64,000 nt of DNA from Parachryseolinea silvisoli (GCF_021190955.1 NZ_JAIOAO010000002.1:1116001-1180000), one strand, 5' to 3'. Positions 1 through 8,724 are shown, counted from the first letter of the stretch. The notes: generated by a model from the sequence alone, not told the origin. Numbers and translations are program-made.

Positions 1-428
1 TGCAGGCTGAACGTAAACACGGGGTGGCGATGGCGCAGGGTGCGGGAGGAGATCGGCAGGGTGTCACCACAAATCTTGTGCACCCATGTCAGCGACGAGT
101 CCGAAGCCATGTAAAAGTCGATGTGGTCGAGCGGTGCGTAGTTCACCTCCATCATCCAGTCCTTTTCGTGCGAGTCGTTTGTTACATCAAACCGGAACCA
201 ATGCACCGCCCGGTCGAACCCAAAGTTGGGTGCGTCAGCCGGCGGTAGCGAGTCGAGCTGCATCTCGCGGATACGATCGATGGTCAGCTCGCCGGTGGCG
301 TCGCGCCAATGCATCATGTTTCCTTTTACCACCACCCAGCCGCTGTCAGACAGCCGCAATCCCTGCGGCAGCGCCGTCAGTGACAGGAGGAGAAGAAGCA
401 AAACAAGAAGAGGGGTCTTGCGGCGCAT
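1..428 (-). CDS. 7TMR-DISM sensor protein, N-terminal part (cut by window edge)
   Basis: Partial gene: the reading frame opens with an ATG at 428 and runs off the left edge, giving 142 residues. It begins with a signal peptide (MRRKTP followed by a run of leucines, ending near ALPQG), then a domain with the pattern of the 7TMR-DISM extracellular domain 2: W-x-R-F-D with 'VHWFRFDVTN' around residue 75 and a following beta-rich 'YAPLDHIDFYM' segment. In this family the periplasmic sensor domain is followed by seven transmembrane helices and usually a histidine kinase or guanylate cyclase output domain, which would lie outside the window. It starts 16 bases after the hemB stop on the same strand, so it may be co-transcribed with hemB. 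Family call is fairly firm; the output domain is unknown. Confidence 0.7.
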   Translation of the reverse strand, partial: MRRKTPLLVLLLLLLSLTALPQGLRLSDSGWVVVKGNMMHWRDATGELTIDRIREMQLDSLPPADAPNFGFDRAVHWFRFDVTNDSHEKDWMMEVNYAPLDHIDFYMASDSSLTWVHKICGDTLPISSRTLRHRHPVFTFSL

Positions 429-444
429 AAAAGGGGGATAGGGA

Positions 445-1428
445 CTATTGACGCTTCACGGCCTGCGCAAACTCTTTGGCAAAATAGGTCAGAATAATAT
501 CTGCCCCGGCACGCTTCATGCTCAGCAGCATTTCCTTCGCCACACGCTCGCCGTCGAGCCATCCCTTCTGTGCCGCCGCCTTCACCATCGAATATTCACC
601 GCTGACGTTGTAGGCAGCGATAGGTAAGTCGGAGTTGTCTTTCAATAATTTAATAATGTCCAGGTATGCCAGCGCCGGTTTCACCATCAGGAAGTCGGCT
701 CCCTCTTCGGTGTCCAGCGCGGCCTCGATCATGGCCTCACGGCTATTGGCCGGGTTCATCTGGTAGGTTTTTTTGTCGCCGAACTTTGGTGCCGAATCCA
801 GGGCATCGCGGAACGGATTATAAAAGCCGCTGGCATACTTGGCGGTATAGCTCATGATCGACACGTCGGTAAAACCATTGTTGTCGAGCACTTCGCGCAG
901 GTAGCCTACACGTCCGTCCATCATGTCGGACGGGCCGAGTATATCGATGCCGGTTTCGGCTTGTGCCAGGGCCATCTTGCCTAGGATCTCCAGCGTCTCG
1001 TCGTTCAGGATATTACCGTCCTCTACCAGGCCATCGTGGCCGTCCGAGCTGTAGGGGTCCATGGCCACGTCCGTCATGATACAAGCTTCGGGAAATTGTT
1101 TCTTTACCTCGCGCAATGCCCGCAGGTAAAAGAAGTTTGAATCATAGCTTTTGGTGGCCGTTTTATCTTTCAGCGACTCTTCCACTACCGGGAAGATGTC
1201 GAACGCCCGGATGCCTAAGTTCAGACATTCTTCGACTTCTTTCAATACCAAGTCGGTCGACAGCCGGAAAATGCCGGGCATTGACGCGACTTCCACCTTT
1301 TGGTTCTTACCGTCCAGCAGGAAGATCGGGAAGATCAGGTCGTCGGTTGTTACTTTGGTCTCTTCCACCAGGGCCCGTATAGCTGCACTTTTTCGGTTCC
1401 GTCGGGGTCTGTGTGATAGTTGTATCAT
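445..1428 (-). CDS. hemB: Delta-aminolevulinic acid dehydratase (porphobilinogen synthase)
   Basis: Condenses two 5-aminolevulinate molecules to porphobilinogen in cytoplasmic heme biosynthesis. The 327-residue protein has the usual family length. The two Schiff-base lysines are visible: Lys197 in 'SYTAKYASGFYNPFRDA' and Lys250 in 'MVKPALAYLD'. The metal-site segment at about 120-133 reads DVAMDPYSSDGHDG, which is the aspartate-rich, plant-like form; the three cysteines of the zinc-dependent form are absent, so a magnesium/potassium-type enzyme is inferred. It lies 22 bases downstream of a DUF3667 gene and just upstream of a 7TMR-DISM gene, all on the same strand. Heme supply fits the heme-rich oxidase/hemoglobin operon elsewhere in the window, though no shared control is visible. 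Confidence 0.96.
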   Translation of the reverse strand: MIQLSHRPRRNRKSAAIRALVEETKVTTDDLIFPIFLLDGKNQKVEVASMPGIFRLSTDLVLKEVEECLNLGIRAFDIFPVVEESLKDKTATKSYDSNFFYLRALREVKKQFPEACIMTDVAMDPYSSDGHDGLVEDGNILNDETLEILGKMALAQAETGIDILGPSDMMDGRVGYLREVLDNNGFTDVSIMSYTAKYASGFYNPFRDALDSAPKFGDKKTYQMNPANSREAMIEAALDTEEGADFLMVKPALAYLDIIKLLKDNSDLPIAAYNVSGEYSMVKAAAQKGWLDGERVAKEMLLSMKRAGADIILTYFAKEFAQAVKRQ

Positions 1429-1450
1429 GGTCTGCGAACAATATGTTATG

Positions 1451-2320
1451 CTATAAAATTCCTCGGGTGACGATGTAGCCGGTGAACACTACTGCCGTTA
1501 TAAACAGGCATAGCATCACGGCAAAGATGCCCTTCAGAATACTCTTCCACCAGGACTGTTCATGCACGTGCCGCAGCGATATTGCCACGTATACGCATAC
1601 AACGCCTATGAGCGGCCCGCCAGTATAGCCGCGCCACGCCGGTGTCACCCACAGCAGGAGGGCCAGCAACAGCGAGATCAGAATGTACACAAACGATTGG
1701 AGGTGCATGGTATAAATCAGGTGGTCAACGTAATACGTCTTGCGGCGTATGTAAAAGAGCTTAAAGATCAGGGCATAAACCGGTAGCAGGAAGAACGAAA
1801 TGTACTTGATGTTGTGAAAGAACTCCGCGAGGCCGGCCCGCGCATCCTGCATCATTTGCTCAGGTGTTTTCGCGCCGTCTTTACCATCGTCCCGGGTGGT
1901 GATGCTGACCCCGAACTGTTTTTTCCGGGGTGAAGCTTGGGTCGAGTCGGCAGAGGATACCTTTTCCTGTGTGATGATCTCCTGGCGAATAACCTCTTCG
2001 AACTTGTGATAATAGAGGTTGGAGATCAACACCATGAAGATGGTACAGAAAAAGAACAGGCGCAGGGGGTGTATGTTGCTGACGCGCTTGCCCTCCAGGT
2101 ATTGACGGGTCAGGTAGCCGGGCCGGGTGAACAGCGGCAGCAGCCCTTTAAAGAACTTCGAGTCGTAGTGTAAGTAGTCGGAAATGAAATGGCCCACGAT
2201 ATGCACAAAAGAATCGCGCAGCTCGATATTCTCCTGACCGCATTCGGGGCAGAATTTACGTGTTACTTCGGCACCGCAGTTCAGGCAGTTAGTTTCAACG
2301 CGGTATTTCTTGTGGCTCAT
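1451..2320 (-). CDS. DUF3667 membrane protein with N-terminal zinc ribbon
   Basis: 289 residues. An N-terminal zinc-ribbon-like motif, C-L-N-C-G then F-C-P-E-C-G-Q (residues about 13-30), precedes a conserved 'FKGLLPLFTRPGYLTRQYLEGKR' type region (about 58-80) and then four or so hydrophobic segments (near 90-105, 180-195, 215-230, 265-285). This arrangement is typical of the Bacteroidota family DUF3667, whose function is unknown. A charged, probably periplasmic or cytoplasmic loop (about 112-165) separates the first membrane segment from the rest. It stands first in a likely minus-strand unit with hemB. A weak -7-like box (TACCTTTC) sits just upstream of the start. No function can be assigned. 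Confidence 0.75.
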   Translation of the reverse strand: MSHKKYRVETNCLNCGAEVTRKFCPECGQENIELRDSFVHIVGHFISDYLHYDSKFFKGLLPLFTRPGYLTRQYLEGKRVSNIHPLRLFFFCTIFMVLISNLYYHKFEEVIRQEIITQEKVSSADSTQASPRKKQFGVSITTRDDGKDGAKTPEQMMQDARAGLAEFFHNIKYISFFLLPVYALIFKLFYIRRKTYYVDHLIYTMHLQSFVYILISLLLALLLWVTPAWRGYTGGPLIGVVCVYVAISLRHVHEQSWWKSILKGIFAVMLCLFITAVVFTGYIVTRGIL

Positions 2321-2539
2321 GGGCGGGGTAAGCGAAAGGTAAAGGTAACGGCTTCCGGGAGATCAAAAAACAGCCATCCTGTAAAAATGCACCCCAAAAG
2401 GTTAACACTTGTATATATTTTCGCCAGGTCCGGTGTGATGTTTTTGTTAAGAAGCCAGACGATGGCCGGGGATGGTGGAACCAGGCTCGAAACGATCCGT
2501 GAGGTTGGCACGTTAAAGACCTTTCTGTGAGTGCTTAAA

Positions 2540-3487
2540 ATGAAGAATAGAACAAAGCTCATCCTTATTATTATAGTCGCCTTCGCAGCGATGAATGCAG
2601 TGGCCTTTTTACACGCCTATACGTTCACGCATTTTTCTTCCCCGGATGTCGTTCGCACCAAAGACCCCGAAGAGCTTTCTGTCTTTGCCAAAGCCGGGTT
2701 GCTTTTTACCGGCATCGACAATCCTCGCCCGCAGGCGAAAGAGCAGCCTGCCGATGCTTTTGAAACGGTATATGTACAAAGCTCGGGCAAGTTGCAATGC
2801 TGGCGCATCGCGCAACCCGGCGCCAAGGGTACCGTGATACTGTTTCACGGCTATGCCGGCGAAAAGTCGTCATTGTTAGGTCGTGCCGCGGAATTTCGCA
2901 AGATGGGCTATCACACCCTGCTGGTCGACTTTTACGGTTCGGGTGGTTCGGAGGGTAACAGCACGTCGGTGGGATATACCGAGGCGACGCAGGTAAAGGA
3001 TTGTTTTGATTACCTCGCCGATACGGGGGAACAGAACATTATCCTCTTTGGCACGTCGATGGGTGCCGTGGCTGTACTGAAAGCCATGCGCGACGATGGC
3101 ATCAAACCGACTGCCACGGTGTTGGAGTGCCCTTTCGGGGCATTGTATAATACCGTCTGCGCCCGCTTCAACCTGATGCACGTGCCCAGCTTCCCCATGG
3201 CGGGGCTGCTGACTTTTTGGGGTGGCGTGCAGCACGGTTATTGGGCCTTTGCGCACAACCCCGCCGATTACGCCGAGGAGGCTACCTGCCCGACGTTATT
3301 ACTGTTTGGTGCGCAGGATGAACGGGTGACGGTGGCAGAGACAGAACGCATCTTTGCCAACCTGCCCAAACCCAAAACATTAAAGATATATCGTGAGGCG
3401 GGCCACAATGTTTTTATCCCGGGGAATCAATCCGCCTGGGTACACGACGTGGAGGCTTTTGTGGGCACGCTTACACCTTCCCTTTAG
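2540..3487 (+). CDS. Alpha/beta hydrolase, membrane- or envelope-anchored
   Basis: 315 residues from the ATG at 2540; an in-frame GTG nine bases earlier is less likely. An N-terminal hydrophobic stretch (residues about 7-27) is a signal anchor. The hydrolase fold follows: oxyanion region 'ILFHGYAGEKSS' (about 100-111), nucleophile elbow GTSMG with Ser173, acid Asp260 in 'GAQDERV' and His289 in 'AGHNVF'. All three catalytic residues are therefore present. The family contains esterases, thioesterases and peptidase-like enzymes; the substrate cannot be told. Its last 17 bases overlap the end of the convergent mazG gene. It is divergent from the DUF3667 gene. Confidence 0.85.
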   Translation: MKNRTKLILIIIVAFAAMNAVAFLHAYTFTHFSSPDVVRTKDPEELSVFAKAGLLFTGIDNPRPQAKEQPADAFETVYVQSSGKLQCWRIAQPGAKGTVILFHGYAGEKSSLLGRAAEFRKMGYHTLLVDFYGSGGSEGNSTSVGYTEATQVKDCFDYLADTGEQNIILFGTSMGAVAVLKAMRDDGIKPTATVLECPFGALYNTVCARFNLMHVPSFPMAGLLTFWGGVQHGYWAFAHNPADYAEEATCPTLLLFGAQDERVTVAETERIFANLPKPKTLKIYREAGHNVFIPGNQSAWVHDVEAFVGTLTPSL

Positions 3488-4286
3488 CGCGCTCCCAATA
3501 CACGTCCATTTCGGCGAGTGTCATTTCGCCCATCTGCTTGCCGTCGCGGGCAGATTCGGTTTCGAGGTATTGAAAGCGTTTGATAAATTTTTTGTTGGTG
3601 CGTTCGAGGGCTTCTTCCGGGTCGATGCCGACAAAACGGGCATAGTTGACCAGGGAGAATAGCAGGTCGCCAAACTCGGCGGTAGCTTTTTCTTTGTCGA
3701 TAGCCTTATTGGACTCCGTATTAAACTCGGTCTTAAACTCCTGCATTTCTTCTTCGACCTTTTCCCACACCTGCTCTTTGCGCTCCCAGTCAAAGCCTAC
3801 ACCGCGTGCCTTGTCCTGGATACGCATGGCTTTTACCAGGGCCGGCAACGAAGTGGGTACACCTTCCAGTACCGATTTATTACCGGTCTTGAGCTTGATC
3901 TTTTCCCAATTGGCTTTGACGGCTTCTTCATCGTCCGCTACGGTGTCGCCGTAGATGTGCGGGTGGCGTTCGATAAGCTTTTCGCAGATGGCGTTGAGTA
4001 CGTCGGCTACATCAAAGGCTTTTTGCTCGGAGGCAATGCGTGCATAGAATACGTTGTGCAGCATGAGGTCGCCCAGCTCTTTCTTGACTTCCGTCAGGTC
4101 TCCCTCGAGAATGGCGTCGGAAAGTTCGTAGGTCTCTTCGATGGTGAGGTGGCGCAGGCTTTCGAGTGTCTGCTTTTTATCCCACGGGCAGTTCTCGCGG
4201 AGCTCATCCATGATGGTAAGCAGACGGTCAAAAGCTTTTACCTTGTCGGCACGACGCAGGTCGGGTTGTGATACGTTTTTTTTCAT
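3471..4286 (-). CDS. mazG: Nucleoside triphosphate pyrophosphohydrolase MazG
   Basis: Hydrolyses NTPs and dNTPs to monophosphates and pyrophosphate; a cytoplasmic house-cleaning enzyme. The 271-residue length matches the two-domain MazG form. The first domain has the characteristic 'ENCPWDKKQT' (about 31-40), 'LTIEETYEL' (47-55) and 'ELGDLMLH' (70-77) motifs, giving the E-E-x-x-E and E-x-x-D metal ligands. A second, related repeat is seen near 195-235 ('AEFGDLLFSLVNYAR'). The gene converges on the hydrolase gene with a 17-base overlap and is divergent from glmM. Confidence 0.95.
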   Translation of the reverse strand: MKKNVSQPDLRRADKVKAFDRLLTIMDELRENCPWDKKQTLESLRHLTIEETYELSDAILEGDLTEVKKELGDLMLHNVFYARIASEQKAFDVADVLNAICEKLIERHPHIYGDTVADDEEAVKANWEKIKLKTGNKSVLEGVPTSLPALVKAMRIQDKARGVGFDWERKEQVWEKVEEEMQEFKTEFNTESNKAIDKEKATAEFGDLLFSLVNYARFVGIDPEEALERTNKKFIKRFQYLETESARDGKQMGEMTLAEMDVYWERAKGKV

Positions 4287-4403
4287 AGAGTGTATTCAGG
4301 CCATATACCCTCAAATTTTACGGCGTGTCCCCCAACAGGCACAGAAGATCATACGGCTGGCAGCGAAGGTACCACGCGGGGGTGGGTTGACGAAATTTTC
4401 TAC

Positions 4404-4411
4404 TATTTTTG
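4404..4411 (+). promoter_or_regulatory. -7 box of glmM promoter
   Basis: TATTTTTG matches the Bacteroidota -7 consensus TAnnTTTG. A TTG lies at 4387-4389 but only 14 bases upstream, shorter than the usual 19. Predicted transcription start is near 4417, giving a leader of about 20 bases before the GTG at 4437. This placement is one reason for rejecting the upstream ATG at 4290. Confidence 0.55.
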
Positions 4412-4436
4412 CCGTCCGCTTAAAACCATCCAACAC

Positions 4437-5816
4437 GTGACGCTCATAAAATCAATTTCAGGTATCCGGGGTACCATCGGTGGCAAAACCGGTGATAACC
4501 TCACACCGGTAGATGTTGTAAAGTTCGCGGCTGCCTATGGCACCGTATTGAAGAAAAAAACAGCCACCCCCAAGGTCGTGATCGGCCGCGACGCGCGCCC
4601 CTCGGGCGAAATGGTAAGCGCGCTGGTAACGGCCACTTTGCAGGGCCTGGGTATAGACGTGGTAGACCTGGGACTGTCTACTACCCCTACCGTCGAGATG
4701 GCGGTGCCGTGGGAGAACGCTGCCGGGGGTATAATCCTTACCGCCAGCCACAACCCGGTACAGTGGAATGCCCTGAAGCTGCTGAATGAAAAAGGCGAAT
4801 TTATCTCGGCCCAGGACGGCGAGGAGCTGCTGAAGATCGCCGAAGCCGAAGGCTTTGACTTTGCCGCCGTGACCAAGCTCGGCAGCTACGTGAAGAAAGA
4901 CGAATATTTGAAAAAACATATCGACGCCATCCTGGCCCTGCCGTTGGTAGATGTCGACGCCGTTGCGGGCAAAGGGTATCGCGTGGTCGTCGACGCGGTG
5001 TGCTCCACGGGCGGTACGGCGGTGCCGATGCTGCTTAAGGCCATGGGCGTAGAAGTAAAAGAACTGCACTGCGAGCCGACGGGACATTTTCCGCATAATC
5101 CCGAGCCGCTGCCCGAGCACCTGACGGACATCATCCGGGAGATTAAAAAAGGCAAATACGACCTTGGCATTGTCGTTGATCCGGATGTAGACCGTCTGGC
5201 CCTGGTGGGTGAAGACGGGACGCCGTTTGGCGAGGAGTATACACTGGTGGCTGTGGCCGACTATGTGTTAAGCAAGAAAAAAGGCAACACGGTATCAAAC
5301 CTGTCGTCCACCCGCGCGCTGCGCGATGTGACGGAAAAGGCGGGGGGTCAATATTCCGCTGCCGCGGTTGGCGAAGTGAACGTGGTAACGATGATGAAAG
5401 ACGTTCACGCCGTGATCGGTGGCGAGGGCAATGGCGGGGTGATCTACCCCGACCTGCACTACGGCCGCGACGCGCTGGTGGGCATCGCTCTTTTTCTGAC
5501 GCACCTGGCCAAGTCCGACACGACGGTGTCGCGCCTGCGCGCCAAGTACCCGGCGTACATCATCTCTAAAAATAAAATTGAGCTGACTCCCGGCATTGAC
5601 GTAGATAAGGTGTTGGAAGAAGTACAGAAGAAGTACAAAAATCAGCCGATTAATACGATAGACGGAGTCAAGATTGAATTCGACAAGGAGTGGGTACACC
5701 TACGGAAATCGAATACGGAGCCCATTATTCGCATTTATGCCGAATCTGACCTGGAAGCGAAAGCTGACAATCTGGCGCGTAAGATCATTTCCGATATAAA
5801 GGAGATCATCAGCTAA
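4437..5816 (+). CDS. glmM: Phosphoglucosamine mutase
   Basis: Interconverts glucosamine-6-phosphate and glucosamine-1-phosphate for UDP-GlcNAc, hence peptidoglycan and lipid A. The GTG start at 4437 gives 459 residues beginning (M)TLIKSISGIRG, the usual N-terminus of the Bacteroidota enzymes; the longer frame from 4290 adds 49 residues with no family resemblance and would include the -7 box. Phosphoserine Ser104 lies in 'TASHNPVQW'; the metal-binding loop 'DPDVDR' has Asp248, Asp250 and Asp252; the C-terminal phosphate-binding loop reads 'RKSNTEPIIRIY'. The related phosphomannomutase activity cannot be excluded from sequence alone. Confidence 0.9.
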   Translation: MTLIKSISGIRGTIGGKTGDNLTPVDVVKFAAAYGTVLKKKTATPKVVIGRDARPSGEMVSALVTATLQGLGIDVVDLGLSTTPTVEMAVPWENAAGGIILTASHNPVQWNALKLLNEKGEFISAQDGEELLKIAEAEGFDFAAVTKLGSYVKKDEYLKKHIDAILALPLVDVDAVAGKGYRVVVDAVCSTGGTAVPMLLKAMGVEVKELHCEPTGHFPHNPEPLPEHLTDIIREIKKGKYDLGIVVDPDVDRLALVGEDGTPFGEEYTLVAVADYVLSKKKGNTVSNLSSTRALRDVTEKAGGQYSAAAVGEVNVVTMMKDVHAVIGGEGNGGVIYPDLHYGRDALVGIALFLTHLAKSDTTVSRLRAKYPAYIISKNKIELTPGIDVDKVLEEVQKKYKNQPINTIDGVKIEFDKEWVHLRKSNTEPIIRIYAESDLEAKADNLARKIISDIKEIIS

Positions 5817-5846
5817 AAAATACTACGGCATTTCCCCAATGCACCG

Positions 5847-5854
5847 TACCTTTG
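5847..5854 (+). promoter_or_regulatory. -7 box upstream of cysteine desulfurase
   Basis: TACCTTTG fits TAnnTTTG exactly; the predicted start of transcription near 5860 leaves a leader of about 23 bases before the ATG at 5883. No clear TTG is found at the -33 position. Confidence 0.5.
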
Positions 5855-5882
5855 GGGTCGACTCATTAACATTTAGCTAGCC

Positions 5883-7022
5883 ATGCGCATTTACCTGGAC
5901 AATGCTGCCACCACTCCGCTGGACCCGACGGTTTTCGAGGCCATGAAGCCTTTTATGCTGGAAGATTTCGGAAATCCGTCATCGACCCACGCCCACGGAC
6001 GCAAGGTGCGGGCGGCCATTGAATCCGCCCGTAAAAAAATTGCAGAATTGTTAAACTGTACGCCCGGTGAGATCATCTTTACTTCGGGTGGTACGGAAGC
6101 CGACAATTCCATTCTTGCCAGCGGCCTGCAGACCTACGGTGTGCAGACCCTCATTTCGTCGCCGATCGAGCACCACGCGGTAGAGCACACGCTCCAAATT
6201 CTGGCCGCGCAGCGCAAGATCGCATTACGCATGGTGAACCTGGATGAAAAGGGCCATGTCGACATCGGCCACCTGGAAGTCCTGTTACAGGAAAATCCGC
6301 GGGCGTTGGTGTCGCTCATGCACGCCAACAACGAAGTGGGCAACCTGCTGGATATCGACCGGGTAGGACAGTTGTGCGACCAGTATGGCGCGTACTTCCA
6401 CTCCGACACGGTGCAGACGATGGGCCACTACCGGCACAACCTCGGCGCCCTGAAGGTGCACGGCATCGCGGCGGCGGCGCACAAATTCCACGGTCCCAAA
6501 GGCGTGGGCTTTATGTTCATCCGCAAGGACAAAAAAATCCAGCCGTTCATACACGGTGGTGCCCAGGAGCGCAACATGCGTGGGGGTACCGAGAACGTGT
6601 ATGGCATTGTGGGCCTGGCAAAAGCATTGGAAATCGCTTACCGCGACATGGATGACCATAAAAAACACATCGAGCAACTGAAAGCCAGTATGATCGGCCA
6701 GTTGAAGGAGCAGGTACCCGGCGTGACTTTCCACGGCGACTCCGACAACCTGAACCGCAGCTTGTACACGGTGCTGAACGTCAGCCTGCCCGAGTCGGAA
6801 GAGAATGACATGATGTTGTTCAACCTCGACCTGCAGGGCATTTCCGCTTCCGGCGGCAGCGCCTGCTCGAGCGGGGCGACTACAGGCTCGCATGTTCTCG
6901 GTGCGTTGTATCCCGATTCCAGGCGCGGCGCGATACGTTTTTCCTTCAGCAAATACAACACGCAGGAGGATGTAGACGTTGCCGTTAAGAAGCTGGCCGA
7001 GCTGGTAAAAGTACCGGCATAA
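5883..7022 (+). CDS. Cysteine desulfurase (NifS/IscS-like)
   Basis: PLP enzyme that moves sulfur from cysteine to Fe-S scaffold or tRNA-thiolation partners. The 379-residue protein has 'YLDNAATTPLDP' at the start, 'TSGGTEADN' (67-75), Asp175 in 'SDTVQ', the PLP lysine Lys201 in 'AAAHKFHGPKG' and the catalytic Cys328 in 'SGGSACSSGATTGSHVL'. The long active-site loop with two alanine/serine-rich flanks points to the IscS/NifS group rather than SufS. It stands alone with its own promoter; no iscU or regulator is adjacent, so the precise role (Fe-S or tRNA) is not decided by context. Confidence 0.93.
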   Translation: MRIYLDNAATTPLDPTVFEAMKPFMLEDFGNPSSTHAHGRKVRAAIESARKKIAELLNCTPGEIIFTSGGTEADNSILASGLQTYGVQTLISSPIEHHAVEHTLQILAAQRKIALRMVNLDEKGHVDIGHLEVLLQENPRALVSLMHANNEVGNLLDIDRVGQLCDQYGAYFHSDTVQTMGHYRHNLGALKVHGIAAAAHKFHGPKGVGFMFIRKDKKIQPFIHGGAQERNMRGGTENVYGIVGLAKALEIAYRDMDDHKKHIEQLKASMIGQLKEQVPGVTFHGDSDNLNRSLYTVLNVSLPESEENDMMLFNLDLQGISASGGSACSSGATTGSHVLGALYPDSRRGAIRFSFSKYNTQEDVDVAVKKLAELVKVPA

Positions 7023-7063
7023 GCGCCACACACCCTAACCCGAATATTCCCTTGTCGAACTTC

Positions 7064-8011
7064 ATGAACTTTACACGATCGTTTTCTTCTGCTGTTGTTC
7101 TGCCGCTGCTCGTATTGCTGGCGTCTTGCGCCGATACCAATACAGACCCGACATATCCCAAGGCCACACACCTTTACTTCACCGACTATTCCGGTCGGCA
7201 AGTGGGCGTGGTAGACCTGAACAACATCGGCACGTACACCTCGTTGTTTGATGCCAATGATGGGCTCGACACGCTGGCGGGACTGACGATCGATTTTACC
7301 AACGGTCACCTCTACACGGTGGAAGAGACCAACAACCGCGTGTTGCGCCTGAACCTCGACGGCTCGGATAGCCCCACCGTACTCTACGACGAGGCAGACA
7401 GTGTAAACATGCCGACGGCCATTGCCATCGACGTACAAAACAAACTGCTGTACTGGGCCAACTCGGGCACGGGTCAGTTAAAAAGTGGTCCCCTGGCCGG
7501 TGGCGACGCTTCGGGATCCATGTACAACTACCGCGAGTACATAGACTACTGCTACGGTCTGGTGATCGACAACAAAAACCACTTGTTGTACTTCTCCGAC
7601 CTGGGCGACCAGGCTTCTATCTGGGCCGCCCGTACCGACGGAACCGGTTCCCGCGGTATTCTTTTCGGCAGCAGCATTCTGAGTCTTCAGAATCCGTCGG
7701 CGTTGTATTATGACGAGCCCTCGAGCTCACTGTTCTGGGCGGACGAAGGGTTGCAAAAAATTGTTCAGGGAACGATCAACGGAGGTACGCTCGTACTGTA
7801 CGACCGCGAAGACGGCGTCACCCGCCCCGACGCGATTGCCGTAGACCGTGGAAACAGCATGATTTACTGGTCGGAGACCGCCAGCGATCCTGACACGGGT
7901 GCAAAAACGCATCAGATTAAACGGGCTGCTATGGATGGCACCGGCACACCGGAAGTGGTAGTGGACGGCGTCGAGTCATACGGCATGGTGCTGCGTTTTG
8001 CAAACCAGTAG
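7064..8011 (+). CDS. YWTD beta-propeller lipoprotein
   Basis: 315 residues from the ATG at 7064, preferred to a TTG 12 bases upstream because it gives a clean lipoprotein signal (hydrophobic core ending LLVLLASC, lipid cysteine about residue 24). The rest is built of repeats like those of the LDL-receptor YWTD domain: 'HLYFTDYSGRQVGVVDL', 'LLYWANSGTGQL', 'LLYFSDLGDQASIWAA', 'SLFWADEGLQKIV', 'MIYWSETASD', compatible with a six-bladed propeller. Probably a surface or periplasmic lipoprotein; ligand unknown. It follows the desulfurase by 41 bases and might be read through from it. Confidence 0.75.
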   Translation: MNFTRSFSSAVVLPLLVLLASCADTNTDPTYPKATHLYFTDYSGRQVGVVDLNNIGTYTSLFDANDGLDTLAGLTIDFTNGHLYTVEETNNRVLRLNLDGSDSPTVLYDEADSVNMPTAIAIDVQNKLLYWANSGTGQLKSGPLAGGDASGSMYNYREYIDYCYGLVIDNKNHLLYFSDLGDQASIWAARTDGTGSRGILFGSSILSLQNPSALYYDEPSSSLFWADEGLQKIVQGTINGGTLVLYDREDGVTRPDAIAVDRGNSMIYWSETASDPDTGAKTHQIKRAAMDGTGTPEVVVDGVESYGMVLRFANQ

Positions 8012-8102
8012 TTGCCGGACCGGTTGGCGCTGATCGCAAAGACCGGAAGCACCTGATTTTTACAGTATTTTCAGACGATTGCGAAGGAACGGCTAAAATT
8101 AA

Positions 8103-8123
8103 AATAGTCGTAACATGACTATT
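8103..8123. repeat. Inverted repeat upstream of cold-shock gene (possible operator)
   Basis: AATAGTC at 8103-8109 and GACTATT at 8117-8123 form a perfect 7-base inverted repeat around a 7-base centre. It lies 26-46 bases upstream of a -7-like box (TATCTTTA at 8149-8156), where a regulator could act. It is not GC-rich and has no T-run, so it is not an obvious terminator of the preceding gene. Confidence 0.3.
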
Positions 8124-8148
8124 GCCGTGCAATCCGCTCCAGGAATTG

Positions 8149-8156
8149 TATCTTTA
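8149..8156 (+). promoter_or_regulatory. Possible promoter and long leader of the cold-shock gene
   Basis: TATCTTTA differs from TAnnTTTG in the last base. If used, transcription begins near 8162 and the leader is about 115 bases, unusually long for this window. The leader contains TGCGCT (8189-8194) and AGCGCA (8208-8213), a possible 6-base-pair hairpin. Long structured leaders are a known feature of cold-shock mRNAs in other bacteria; function here is inference. Confidence 0.3.
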
Positions 8157-8276
8157 CAGACGACTTCGTACGCCTAATCCAGCTTCAGTGCGCTTTATCG
8201 GTTTGATAGCGCAACTTTCCCTAGAAAAACGTTGTTGGCGTATTTGAACACTAAATATTAACCCTAATAATAGCCT

Positions 8277-8720
8277 ATGGCAGAAACATTCAGTAAAAGA
8301 GAGAACGAAAAAAAGAAAGACCAAAAGAAAAAGGAAAAGGAACAGCGCAAAGCTGACCGCAAAGCAAACGCCAAATCCGGGGCATCGTTGGATGACATGA
8401 TGGCGTACGTGGATGAAAATGGTAACATCACTACGGTACCGCCCGATCCGACCCGGAAAAAAGCCGTCATTAACGAAAATGATATTGTCATCGGCTCCCG
8501 GAATATCGGTGGTCAGGAGGCAGCTCCACTTCGTAAAGGACGCGTTTCTTATTTCAACACGTCCAAAGGATACGGATTTATTAAAGACCTGATGACCCAG
8601 GAAAGTATTTTCGTACACGCCAATGCGCTAAGCGCGCCGATCAAGGAAGGCGATATGGTGACATTCGAAACCGAGCACAGTGCAAAGGGCCTGAATGCTA
8701 TTCAGGTTAAAAAGAACTAA
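8277..8720 (+). CDS. Cold-shock domain protein with Lys-rich N-terminal extension
   Basis: 147 residues, about twice a typical CspA. Residues 1-35 are almost all charged (runs of K, E, R, Q), probably disordered or coiled and nucleic-acid binding. A middle linker (about 36-78) leads to a cold-shock domain at about 80-147, with RNP1-like 'KGYGFIKDL' and RNP2-like 'SIFVHANAL'. Expected role: single-stranded RNA/DNA binding, RNA chaperone. The extension resembles the short Lys-rich protein at 27446-27544 in composition. It is convergent with the MutS-like gene, four bases apart. Confidence 0.85.
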   Translation: MAETFSKRENEKKKDQKKKEKEQRKADRKANAKSGASLDDMMAYVDENGNITTVPPDPTRKKAVINENDIVIGSRNIGGQEAAPLRKGRVSYFNTSKGYGFIKDLMTQESIFVHANALSAPIKEGDMVTFETEHSAKGLNAIQVKKN

Positions 8721-8724
8721 TCGG

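Noticed and set aside
24-441. Plus-strand frames at the left edge
   Set aside because: The minus strand carries a signal peptide and a 7TMR-DISM domain continuing off the edge; the plus frames have no pattern.
4458-5120. 220-codon open frame on the minus strand within glmM
   Set aside because: It lies fully inside a well-matched glmM gene, shows no family pattern and is typical of antisense frames in GC-rich coding DNA.
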